Assembly: GCA_016124585.1 (NCBI GenBank)
Contig: WGNL01000035.1
Coordinates: 1 to 64,000, forward strand
Direction: 5' to 3'
DNA length: 64,000 bases
DNA from: Bacteroidota bacterium
GTDB lineage: Bacteria; Bacteroidota; Bacteroidia; Chitinophagales; Saprospiraceae
The position numbers and the translations under genes were made by a program. Below are positions 32,427 through 42,000 of this stretch, piece by piece (the first letter of the stretch is position 1; every line of letters begins with the position of its first letter). The notes under the pieces were generated by a model that had not been told where the DNA came from, did not search any database, and saw nothing but the letters and a program-made list of their open reading frames with translations.

Positions 32427-33575
32427 ATGAACACGACACGAACAAAAGTAGGAATACTCGGCGGCGGTCAATTGGGCAAGATGTTCGCCCTCGCCGCCCA
32501 TAACTGGGACGTGGAGACATGGGCGCTCGACGCCTCCCGCAGCTTCCCGACAGGCCCTGTCTGCTCCCATTTTGTGGAGGGAAATTTCAAGGATTACGAC
32601 GATGTCTATGCCTTCGGCAAACAGGTGGACGTGCTGACCATCGAAATTGAGCATGTGAACACGGAGGCGTTGTTGCAGTTGGAAGCGGAGGGCGTGAAGG
32701 TACATCCCTCCCCGGCAGCGCTCAATATCATCAAGGACAAAGGGCTTCAGAAGGAGTTTTATCGTAAAAACAAGCTGCCTAGCTCTGATTTTAAATTGTA
32801 TGAAAGCGGCGAAGCCATCAAGGCGGCAATTGAAACTGGCGATTTAACATATCCATTTGTACAAAAATCACGCACAGCAGGCTATGACGGTAAAGGCGTT
32901 GCAGTGATAAAATCCGCCGCCGACTTGCCGCTGTTGCTCCCCGATGCCTCCGTGGTAGAGGATTTGGTGGACATCCAAAAAGAAATCGCCGTAGTGGTGG
33001 CCCGCAACGAACAGGGCGAGGTCAAGGCATTCCCCGCCGTGGAAATGGAATTCAACCCTGTTGCCAATCTCGTGGAGTTCCTCGTCTGCCCCGCCGACCT
33101 CGACCCTGCTATCGAGCAGGCTGCCGAAAAACTGGCCTTGGACTGTGTTTCTGCCTACGGCCTCTGCGGGCTGCTGGCCGTCGAACTATTTTTGACGAAG
33201 GATAACCAACTGTTAATCAACGAGGTAGCCCCAAGGCCGCACAACAGCGGACACCACACGATTGACAGTTGCTATACTTCGCAATTTGAGCAGCACCTGC
33301 GGGGAATCCTCAACCTGCCGTTGGGCAGCACGAGGATGAAAACCGCCTCCGTCATGGTCAACCTGCTCGGCGAACCTGGTCACAGCGGCCCCGTCCGCTA
33401 TGCTGGCTTTGAGGAGGCAGTGGCGATGGAAGGCGTGAAAGTACACCTGTACGGCAAGGCCGAAACGAAGCCGTACCGCAAAATGGGTCACGTCACCGTC
33501 TTGGCTGAGGATGCGGAAGCGGCGAAGGCGAAGGCGAGGAAAGTGCAGCGGACAATTAAGGTGATTTCAGAATGA
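32427..33575 (+). CDS. purK: 5-(carboxyamino)imidazole ribonucleotide synthase
   Basis: The 382-residue ATP-grasp enzyme makes N5-CAIR from AIR, bicarbonate and ATP in purine biosynthesis. The N-terminus KVGILGGGQLGKMFALAA is the PurK dinucleotide-like motif. The ATP-grasp core has 'FVQKSRTAGYDGKGVAVI', EDLVDIQKEIAVVVARN and the metal-binding 'LLINEVAPRPHNSGHHTID' (E and N residues present). The C-terminus has 'HLYGKAETKPYRKMGHVTVL'. The length is normal. purE lies 160 bases downstream on the same strand, separated by a large palindrome. Confidence 0.97.
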   Translation: MNTTRTKVGILGGGQLGKMFALAAHNWDVETWALDASRSFPTGPVCSHFVEGNFKDYDDVYAFGKQVDVLTIEIEHVNTEALLQLEAEGVKVHPSPAALNIIKDKGLQKEFYRKNKLPSSDFKLYESGEAIKAAIETGDLTYPFVQKSRTAGYDGKGVAVIKSAADLPLLLPDASVVEDLVDIQKEIAVVVARNEQGEVKAFPAVEMEFNPVANLVEFLVCPADLDPAIEQAAEKLALDCVSAYGLCGLLAVELFLTKDNQLLINEVAPRPHNSGHHTIDSCYTSQFEQHLRGILNLPLGSTRMKTASVMVNLLGEPGHSGPVRYAGFEEAVAMEGVKVHLYGKAETKPYRKMGHVTVLAEDAEAAKAKARKVQRTIKVISE

Positions 33576-33586
33576 GTGGTTTTTTG

Positions 33587-33676
33587 ATATAAGATTGGAG
33601 ATTACATGATTTAAGATTTTAGATTTATTGCACGTCCCCAAAAATCTTAAATCTTAAATCATGTAATCTTATATCG
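33587..33676. repeat. Intergenic palindrome between purK and purE
   Basis: GATATAAGATT...TTACATGATTTAAGATTT on the left mirrors AAATCTTAAATCATGTAATCTTATATC on the right (arms of about 30-38 bases with a 3-base insertion, loop near 33630-33640). The arms are made of short ATTTAAG-type units. Confidence 0.75.
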
Positions 33677-33737
33677 TCAATCAAATTCCATAAGTTTTGA
33701 ATAAAGCTATACTAGTAAAACAACCAACAATAACGCA

Positions 33738-34232
33738 ATGAAACAAGTAAGTATAATCATGGGAAGCGACTCCGACCTGCCAGTCATGCGGCAGGCAGTG
33801 GATATACTGAAAGAACTCGGCATCGAAACGGAAGTGACCATCGTGTCAGCGCATCGGACGCCGGAGCGGATGTTCGATTTTGCCAAAAACGCCCATGGAC
33901 GAGGCGTGAAAGTCATCATCGCAGGAGCAGGTGGTGCAGCGCATTTGCCGGGAATGGTGGCATCGTTGTCGCCATTGCCAGTCATCGGCGTGCCTGTAAA
34001 ATCCAGCAATTCCATTGATGGTTGGGACTCCATCCTGTCCATCCTCCAGATGCCGAACGGCGTACCGGTTGCCACCGTGGCACTGAACGCTGCGAAAAAT
34101 GCAGGGATTTTGGCGGCGCAAATCATCGGGACGCATGATGCAGAAGTGCTGGAAAGGATTGTGCAGTACAAGAAAAAACTGGAGGCGGAGGTGATGGTGA
34201 AGGTGGAGCGGTGGGACAAGGAGGGGATATAA
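33738..34232 (+). CDS. purE: N5-carboxyaminoimidazole ribonucleotide mutase
   Basis: The 164-residue class I PurE converts N5-CAIR to CAIR, the step after PurK. Diagnostic motifs are all present: [12 protein letters not shown] at the N-terminus, SAHRTPERM (catalytic His), [14 protein letters not shown], '[20 protein letters not shown]' and [12 protein letters not shown]. The length and domain are typical of the octameric bacterial enzyme. The start at 33738 is supported by the family N-terminus ([13 protein letters not shown]). Confidence 0.97.
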   Translation: MKQVSIIMGSDSDLPVMRQAVDILKELGIETEVTIVSAHRTPERMFDFAKNAHGRGVKVIIAGAGGAAHLPGMVASLSPLPVIGVPVKSSNSIDGWDSILSILQMPNGVPVATVALNAAKNAGILAAQIIGTHDAEVLERIVQYKKKLEAEVMVKVERWDKEGI

Positions 34233-34301
34233 CATTGAGCTAATTTTTCTGTAGTACTCAATAGATTACTCTTTACCTTAGCACCTTAAATCCATTCCAC
34301 C

Positions 34302-35110
34302 ATGAAAAAAAATGCGCTAGTACTCTTTTCCATACTCACCGTTCTATTTTCCTCCTATCATGCTTCTTCCCAAAACCTACTTATTCCGAAGGAAAAAAAG
34401 GGCAAATGGGGTTATACCACCCGGAATGGTGATGTGGTCATTCCCTACCAATTCGAGCTGGCCAAATCGTTCCTCCATTCAGTAGCCTGCGTGAAACTGA
34501 ACGGCAAGTATGGCCTCATTGACGAAAGGGGGAAGTTCCTTGTCGAGCCGAGCTATGACTCACTTGCTAGTAAGGCCAATATTGTGTCGTATGTGCAGGA
34601 TGGGCTATTTGGCATTATGGACACCTTGGGTCAACTCGTCACTGAGCCTATCTATCAACGGTTGGAGGCAGGCTTTAAGGATACCCTCAACGTGAAGTGG
34701 GATGGCCAATGATACCAGCGCTTCGGGGCTGATGAAACCCTTGCCGAGCTGGCCAATTTGGTGTTTTCCACCGCAGAAGAGATCCCAGGTTTTCTGGCTG
34801 CAAAGCCAGTGGTGACAAGTCGGAACTAAAGACGTGTTCGGAGACCAAGATGCTCCAATTCATTTACAGCAATATCAAATACCCAGTAGAGGCAAGAACC
34901 AACGGGGTGGAAGGCACGGTGTACGTGTCCTTCATCATTACGAAGGAAGGCCGGGTGACTGACATCGAGATAGTAAGGAATATAGGCGCTGGTACTGGCG
35001 AGGAGGCTGTGCGTGTCGTGCGGCTGATGCCGCAGTGGGTGCCGGGCAGGGTAGAGGACGTCCCGGTGACTTGCAAGTTCAACCTTCCGGTGAAGTATAG
35101 GCTGGAATAA
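34302..35110 (+). pseudogene. Disrupted WG-repeat/TonB C-terminal domain gene
   Basis: Two open frames (34302-34712 and 34850-35110) look like halves of one gene. The first has a signal peptide (ending SSQN) and WG repeats (GKWGYTTRNGDVVIPYQF, GKYGLIDERGKFLVEPSY, 'GLFGIMDTLGQLVTEPIY'). It ends at TGA (34710-34712) where a Trp would fit (KWDGQ*YQRFGADETL). The frame then stays open through VFSTAEEIPGFL, the usual TonB-partner motif. It must shift by one base near the T-run at 34795-34798 to read GCKASGDKSELKTCSETK and join MLQFIYSNIKYP, a TonB_C domain. So there is one nonsense change plus one 1-base deletion. Confidence 0.75.
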
Positions 35111-35158
35111 TACCGCCGAACTAATGCCACATCAACTTTTTCTAAACAATATCTAATC

Positions 35159-35914
35159 ATGAAAAAAAACTTACTAATCCTCTATGCGCTCTTGGTCTGT
35201 GCCAAGCTCTCAGCCCAGCAGTATTACGGCAACGAGGTGAAACTGCTCGACAGCACCGTACCGCACCCGACAGAACTGGTGGTGAAGGAACCCATACTTG
35301 GCAAGGCATGGCTAAAAGTGGATGGTCAGCGCTACGAGTTCAAGGACGTGCTGCATTATCAGGACAAAAACGGCTATTTTAAAGTGGAACAGTCGCAATT
35401 GGGGACTGGTGCCTTCCCCACAATCTATAAGCTGGAAAAAAAGGGCAGCCGCATAGACCTCTATTCCAGGGAATCATGGGCACAGTCTGCACCTATGTAC
35501 TCGCCCGGCATTGGCGGGGCGGGCGGCTGGACGGGCGGCTACGGGTACAAGGTCAAGGCCTGGTACTACGCCAAGGGAGCGGGCAAAATCTGGCCATTGA
35601 AGATGAACAATATCGGAGCCGCAGTTGGCGACAACCCGGATGCGATGGCAAGGGTGGAAAAGGCAAGAAAGGCAAGAAAAACCGGAACAATATTGACAGT
35701 CGTCGGGGTTGCTGCGACGATAACAGGCACTGCCCTTACCAGCAAGAACATAAAGGAAGAGAACAGCAAGCCGCCACCGTATGACACCAAAAACCCGCTC
35801 AAAGTGGTTTCGCCCATGTTTTTTGTGGGGATTGCCCTAGTGCCGGGTGCTGCTTACTTCAAGAAAGGCAACGACAGAAAGCTGCGGGAGGCCATTGACA
35901 TCTACAACCGTTAA
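35159..35914 (+). CDS. Exported membrane protein of unknown function
   Basis: The 251-residue protein has a signal peptide (1-19, ending LSAQ) and a beta-rich periplasmic part with 'KAWLKVDGQRYEFKDVLHYQDKNGYFK' (in part: LKVDGQRYEFKDVLHYQDK). A Gly-rich stretch follows (YSPGIGGAGGWTGGYGY), then a basic segment (KARKARKTGTI) and two hydrophobic helices (about residues 179-195 and 222-238). I do not recognise the family. The stop lies one base before the stop of the convergent T9SS gene, so the two transcripts overlap at their ends. Confidence 0.65.
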   Translation: MKKNLLILYALLVCAKLSAQQYYGNEVKLLDSTVPHPTELVVKEPILGKAWLKVDGQRYEFKDVLHYQDKNGYFKVEQSQLGTGAFPTIYKLEKKGSRIDLYSRESWAQSAPMYSPGIGGAGGWTGGYGYKVKAWYYAKGAGKIWPLKMNNIGAAVGDNPDAMARVEKARKARKTGTILTVVGVAATITGTALTSKNIKEENSKPPPYDTKNPLKVVSPMFFVGIALVPGAAYFKKGNDRKLREAIDIYNR

Positions 35915-35915
35915 A

Positions 35916-37328
35916 CTACTTTATCACATCAATATATCCCTCTTCCCTGCCATCCCGGTAACTGACGATAAAATAGTAAGTACCCGAAGGCACATCCTCC
36001 GCCCCCCAAGGCGTGGAGGATGTGCTGCTTTCAAAAAGCAGATTCCCCCAGCGGTTGAATATTTTGATGTTCAATGGCTCTCCACAGATAGCCAAACGGT
36101 CGAAGGGCAGTTCCTCGTTTTGGCCATCGCCATTGGGTGTAATGGCATTGAATATCATACGATTGGAGCAGGCGACGTAAATATCCTGAAAAGTGCTATC
36201 AGCACAGCCAAGCTCATTGGATGCAATCAGTTTGATGCGGAAATTGCCGACTGTATCGAAAGCATGAACAGGCATTTCTTCACTTGATAAGGTACTATCC
36301 CCGAAATCCCAGAAAAATTGCGTGGCGTTGTCGCTCAGGTTCCGAAAATGGATGTCTTTTTTCATGCCCCGTTTATTTTCCTCGATTTCAAAATCGGCGA
36401 TGGGTGCTAACGGCATGTCAATAACAATTTCTTTTTCGATACTGTAGGGGACGGTATTGTGGGTTACGGTGAGCTTGACAGTGTAGGTGCCGCTCTGCTC
36501 AAATGCCCGATGTGGGTGCTCGCCACTTTGAACTACCCCATCGCTCCAGGTCCAAGTCAGGTCATCGCCAGGGAAAAAGGAGTAGCCAGTGAGGTTCACG
36601 GTAGCAGGCAGGCAGGTGCCTAGAATTTCATAGTCGAATTTTGCGTCTCGATTTATCAATTTAACGGAGAAGTCATCCCAGTAATAAGTGGCAGTAGAGG
36701 CAAACAGTTCAAATTCCTGAGTAGTTTGGAATGGTGGCGATTCACCGTAGAAATTCCCTACGGTCATCACTTTATAGGGCTTGTCCGTCACGAAAGTGCC
36801 ACCAATCTTTACCCAATCCACGGTGTCCCGAATTATTTCAAGGTTGTTGACCTGTGGTATCATATATTCAATGAAGCCATAGTCCGTAAAAGCAGCCTCC
36901 GTGAACAGGAAGCCTTGACAATTTGAGGCATGATTTGAATATGTAGCCTTGTTTACCCACGCTGAAACATCATATTCTCGTTGCGGCAGCATTGGCGCTG
37001 TCAGATCGACCTGTGCGTATTCTATTTCTTGATACTGGGCAGTCCACATATGCAACACCAAATATCCTTTCCCGGTACGAGGATATTGATATCCCCAATA
37101 ATTACTGGGAATCGTAGCTCTGAACTGACCAGTCGTTGTACAGTTCTCGTGCATGAAGTCCGGTGTGGCGGAGGTGGGGTTCCTCCAAGGAACTGCTCTG
37201 TCCACTTGATCCCATGACGATGGGATAATTGAATACTCCTCAAAACTTGGATTGGGCACCAAATTTTGCGCAGTAAGCACCACCGAACAGTAAAACAGCA
37301 TGAAAACGAAAGCGGGAATATTCTTCAT
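35916..37328 (-). CDS. PKD-domain surface protein with T9SS type B sorting domain
   Basis: The 470-residue exported protein has a signal peptide (ending LTAQ) and a jelly-roll-like N-terminal domain (NLVPNPSFEEYSIIP..., ~20-235), similar in opening to the OmpA protein at 30531. Two PKD-like domains follow ('LTWTWSDGVVQSGEHPHRAFEQSGTYTVKLTV' in part; 'FFWDFGDSTLSSEEMPVHAF'). The C-terminal type B sorting domain (gliding-motility-associated) reads 'FNAITPNGDGQNEELPFDRL', IKIFNRWGNLLFES and SGTYYFIVSYRDG. It should cross the outer membrane through the T9SS and remain on the surface or be released. Confidence 0.88.
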   Translation of the reverse strand: MKNIPAFVFMLFYCSVVLTAQNLVPNPSFEEYSIIPSSWDQVDRAVPWRNPTSATPDFMHENCTTTGQFRATIPSNYWGYQYPRTGKGYLVLHMWTAQYQEIEYAQVDLTAPMLPQREYDVSAWVNKATYSNHASNCQGFLFTEAAFTDYGFIEYMIPQVNNLEIIRDTVDWVKIGGTFVTDKPYKVMTVGNFYGESPPFQTTQEFELFASTATYYWDDFSVKLINRDAKFDYEILGTCLPATVNLTGYSFFPGDDLTWTWSDGVVQSGEHPHRAFEQSGTYTVKLTVTHNTVPYSIEKEIVIDMPLAPIADFEIEENKRGMKKDIHFRNLSDNATQFFWDFGDSTLSSEEMPVHAFDTVGNFRIKLIASNELGCADSTFQDIYVACSNRMIFNAITPNGDGQNEELPFDRLAICGEPLNIKIFNRWGNLLFESSTSSTPWGAEDVPSGTYYFIVSYRDGREEGYIDVIK

Positions 37329-37432
37329 CGGAGCAGCGAATTTTGGAGCAAAATAACGGCAGAAAAGTATTCGGCGCTCAAGATTTTTTAAAACCTAACT
37401 CATGAATGGATGAAGTAATAAAATCACTTACT

Positions 37433-39010
37433 TTAAGCCCTCGGTATCATCAGCTCAACCTTCTTTTTTTTTGTCCTGATATTTTCCGGTGCAATTATGC
37501 CATCAGGTTTATCTATCAATTTTATCATTCTTTTGGCATTTTTTGCTTTTTCATTAATTTCCAACTTGTCCATTCCATTTCCACCTTGAAAATTAATTGG
37601 TATAGGAATATTGCTAGCTACATATAATAAATCATCCCCGTCCAAAGCAAAAATATGTATAGCTTTGGTTTCTTCTTTTGAAAATATGCGCTTATAGGTT
37701 TGTATATATTCGCCGTTTTTATTGCGGGAGTGGACTTCCACAACTACTTGATTTTGAGTAGCTTGAGACACTGAAAAACTATCCACGCCATTCGTGCCTA
37801 GTATCTGCGGAGACTCGGCCAAGTAATCATAAAATATATCCGCAAATTCAGTCAGCTTGTTTCTCCGCTCAATTATTTTGTTAATAATAGCCGGAGCGTT
37901 CAATTTATATATTGTATCCGGCCAAACTTCAAATGCTGCCTGAATACACTTATCGGTCAGTCTTTGTTGGAGTTCGGTGGCAGCATTCATAAAATCCGCT
38001 TTCGTCATTTCATTCAAAAATGCGGGGTCAATAAAACGAGCTTTATTAAAAGCCGCTTTTAGATAATTCTTGCTCCGAAAGTATCTCCTGAACTTTCCCA
38101 TAGCGCCATTTCTATTGTAAATCCAAGGTGCGACCCCGTTTTCTGCGTAAAATGCCATATCCCTATCCACTGGAAAAGGGATATAATTCACCCCATCCTT
38201 ATTTTTTTGCTTCACCCATCCCCAGTTGCCAGGGTGCCTGTCCCAGTCATAAATTATTAAATCCAAGAGCCGTGCAGTGAGGAAGGTTTTCTGGTCAACT
38301 TCATAATTTGGATGCTCCAATAGCCCCTCCAATACCGCTTCGGACTCAATCGTGGCACTGGCATTTTTAATATTTGTCCAGTCGGCATTTTTGCTTTCCT
38401 GCTCATATTCCAAGGTATAGAGTCGATTGGCAAATTCCGAATTAAAACTATCCAAAACCGATTGTTCAGGCAAGAAAACCAAAGTGGGTTGGGTGTGCAG
38501 CAGTCCGGCCGCCTCACATAATTTTGCGACGGACAATGAAGCATATGGATGCCCGGCAGATATACCATCAATTACCATATTTTTCAACCCTAATATTTTA
38601 CCAAAACTCGGCATGCTGTGTACGGCGTCCTTGCAAACGGTGCGCAATGCAAACCGATGTCCATGCTCATCTTCTAACACTAGGGAATGGGTTTGGCCAC
38701 CACCACCGGCTCTCACAGGTTTTACGCCACCATGCAAGGTATCCAACCATATAACCGGTACTTTAATCGGTGAATCCCATGCTTCCCGATAGTTTTTACC
38801 CAATATAAATTTGCGATATGCGCTAGTAGTATAAGTGTCGCTGGCTTTTATTAGGACTGAATCCACACCTTTAAAATCAGAATTTTTATCAGGGAATAGT
38901 AGGACATTATCAGGCATGCCCTCCTCCATTCTAAAGCTCTTGATAGAAATATAAACAATAGTAATAACCAATAGCACTGTCGCTAGCGCAAGGAGTATTT
39001 TTCGAATCAC
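37433..39010 (-). CDS. Membrane-anchored protein with kinase-like DRHxxN motif
   Basis: The 525-residue protein has one N-terminal membrane helix (~residues 5-24) and a large domain presumably outside the cytoplasm. 'LIIYDWDRHPGNWGW' (~257-271) followed by PFPVDRDMAFY (~286-296) resembles the catalytic HRD/DRHxxN and metal-binding D-x-D region of PI3K/FAM20/HipA-type kinase folds. An N-lobe-like Lys/Glu region may be 'HRFALRTVCKDAV'. The C-terminal ~110 residues are beta-rich (SRNKNGEYIQTYKRIF, FALDGDDLLYV). A secreted small-molecule or protein kinase is possible, but I cannot confirm the ATP-binding residues. It sits between two T9SS type B genes on the same strand. Confidence 0.6.
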   Translation of the reverse strand: MIRKILLALATVLLVITIVYISIKSFRMEEGMPDNVLLFPDKNSDFKGVDSVLIKASDTYTTSAYRKFILGKNYREAWDSPIKVPVIWLDTLHGGVKPVRAGGGGQTHSLVLEDEHGHRFALRTVCKDAVHSMPSFGKILGLKNMVIDGISAGHPYASLSVAKLCEAAGLLHTQPTLVFLPEQSVLDSFNSEFANRLYTLEYEQESKNADWTNIKNASATIESEAVLEGLLEHPNYEVDQKTFLTARLLDLIIYDWDRHPGNWGWVKQKNKDGVNYIPFPVDRDMAFYAENGVAPWIYNRNGAMGKFRRYFRSKNYLKAAFNKARFIDPAFLNEMTKADFMNAATELQQRLTDKCIQAAFEVWPDTIYKLNAPAIINKIIERRNKLTEFADIFYDYLAESPQILGTNGVDSFSVSQATQNQVVVEVHSRNKNGEYIQTYKRIFSKEETKAIHIFALDGDDLLYVASNIPIPINFQGGNGMDKLEINEKAKNAKRMIKLIDKPDGIIAPENIRTKKKKVELMIPRA

Positions 39011-39071
39011 AAGCTGAAATTTTACTTAAAAGGTGAGAAGCTTTTCTAAGTTCAATCCAGCTAAAAACTAT

Positions 39072-42000
39072 TTACCTCATTAGCGTCACATCCCCATAAA
39101 AGACTTTACTTGTTCCATCCATAAATTCCATATCAGCCTTCCATACAAACACGGCGGGATCCATCGCTTGGCCATCTAAACTGCCGTCCCAACCAAATTG
39201 TGGTGCATTGGGTTGGAAATCCTTTTCAAAGAAAACGAGGTTGCCCCAGCGGTCGAAGATTCGGAAAGACCGAACCTTGGCCACCTCTGGTCCTGCGTAT
39301 ATCAGGAAACGGTCGTTGGTTCCATCTCCATTCGGGGAGAAGGCAGTGGGCACATAAAAAGGATTTTCCTTTGACACCACAATGGTCACAGCATCCATCG
39401 CTGCACAGCCGTTCGTGTCAATGACATGGATGCGGTAGGTCGTCGTTTCAATAGGGGACACAGACTGCTCCAGACAAGTCGGGCACTCGATAGAGTCTGG
39501 TAGGTTCGTCCACCAAATCGTATCCACCTCACTCATAGGGATGCTTAATTGTGCCTGCAAAAGGAGATTTTCCCCTTGCGTGAGCGTTACATCTGGACCA
39601 AGGTTTACAAGTATTTCGCCAGGACCTAGCAAAGTCACGGTATCCGTCCAATAACAGCCATTGCCGTCCTTCACCACTACCGTATGCTGCCCCTCGGTAA
39701 GGTAGCTGAACTGCGGGTATGTGATAAAAATATCACCATCCACCGAATAAAAATAAGGTGGCAAACCGCCAAAAACCGAATCAACATAGATATACCCATC
39801 GGGGTCAAGACAATCGGGATGCTCCAGTGTAAGCAACACATTTTCAATGGGTTGTGCTGTCGCAATCACCTCTGTAGAATCAATTGCAGTGCAGCCGTTA
39901 TCCAGTCTCTTCACTAAAATAAAATACCAACCCGAAGCATCCACGGTGGTAGTCAGGGCATCTGGTTGGGCAATATTACCTGTGCTGGTGGTCGTCCAAA
40001 AATAGCTCACCCCAGTGGTCGCCGAACCCTCCCCACTCACAGTCGCCGTCAGATTTTCGCAGTCCAGTTTTCCAATGGAGACTGCCTCAGCCACAGGTTT
40101 TTGAGTATTTTGTGAAACAACCAAACTGCTGTCGTGCTCACATCCGTTCGCTGGATCAGTGACGGTCACGCTGAAAATTCCGGGCTGATCCACCGTTGGC
40201 ATCGGGGTCGTTCCTCCAAGGATGGTTCCGGGCCCCGACCACTGGTAGCTATAGTTCGGTGTGCCGGGCAATACCGAAAGCTCTGCCGTGACGGAATCAC
40301 AAGTTAGAAGTGGTGACAGTCCGAAACTGAGCGGTGGTGGCACACGGTTTTCAGCCACAGCAATACTAGCCGTGTCTGTGCATCCATTCTGCATGAGTGT
40401 AACTGTGAGAAGGTAGATTCCAGCACTATCCACAGTGGCATTTTGGCCGGTCGTTCCGAAAACAAAATGCCCGTCCTGTGTTTCCCACAAATAACCTAAC
40501 TGACCCTGTGTGCCACCATTACTCAGCAATTGTACCTGGGGCGTGGAACAAGTGATAATCGGCGTTTGTGAAGCGACAACAGCTGCTACAGGCGGCACCG
40601 TATCCATCGTGACCAGCATAGTGTCCATCACAACACATCCAGTATTGGCATCTGAGACGGTTAGCACGTAACTACCAGGAGCATCAATAGTGGGGTTCAA
40701 AATGGTTGGATCACCGAGGATATTCCCATCCATCGTCGTCCAAAGATAACCGATGCTTGCACCTGTTGTTGACCCTACCCCACTCAAAGTCAAGCTGTTG
40801 CGGGTGCAGCTCAAGGTGGAATCTATTCCAGCATTTACAACAGGAACATTTGAATCCATCGTCACCATCAAGCTGCCAGAGGCCGTACAATGTGTTACTT
40901 GGTTGGTGACAACAACGGTATAAGTTCCCGCTGTATCCACTTGTGGTGTGGCAGTATTTTGCCCAGAAACGAAGTGGCCATCCAGCGTTGACCAGGCAAA
41001 ATCAAGCTGCCCAGCTGGCATTGAGCCACTGGCATTGAGACTCACAATTGGGGTTTGACAGTTGATATGCGGCGCATTTCCAAGTTGTAAGTTGGGAGGA
41101 GATGTAGCATCCAGCACCTGCATCTGCGAGACACCAGAACAGCCCGTCAATTGGTCCGTGGCAGTAAGGCTATATGTTCCAGGGCAAGCAACGGTTGGCT
41201 GCAGCACATCCGTAGGGCCAATGAAGCAGCCTCCGTTTGTAGCGGTCCACTGATAATCAAGCACAGTACCGCCAGTGGCGGTGGAATTCAAGATAAAAAT
41301 AGTATCCGAACAAGTGTAGTTCAAATTTGGCCCGGCATCAGGATTCGGAAGATTGGAATCGATGCTAACGCTTGTCAAATCTGAATCCGTACAGCCATTG
41401 GCAATAACGGTTACGGTAAGAATATAGGTTCCAGCATCGCAAATGACAGGATTGGGTGTGTTGTCACCTGCACAAATATCGCCATCAGGCGTCGTCCAGA
41501 GATAGCTTACATTGGCGGGGGCGGCACTTCCCATCAACACCACTGTGTTATTGTTGCAAGAAAGCATTTGGCTGGGCCCAGCTTCAGCGACCGGATGCAA
41601 CGTATCTAGTCCAATTGCCACAGCGTCCATTGCAGAGCATCCCGTCAAAAGATTGGTAACCAACAAGTTATAAATACCTGGCTCGTCCACGCAGGTCGTG
41701 ATTTGATTGGTGCTGCCGCAAAAATTACCCATGGAAGTTGACCACTGGTAGCTGATGTTTGAACCAGTGGCGGAGCCAGCACCATTCAAGGTTAGGGTTT
41801 GGTCCATGCAATTGAGGTCATCGTCAAAACCAGCATTGACGGCTGGCGGCTGGCTATTGTCGAGCACTTGAACCTGACAGGTAGTATTGAAGACTGCCCC
41901 ACTGGCATAAGTTCGGGTAACGGTGAGTTCGTAAATGCCGGGGGCATCCGCACAGGTAGTAGCCAAATTTTGCGGAGCACAAAAACTCCCTCCAACGCTA

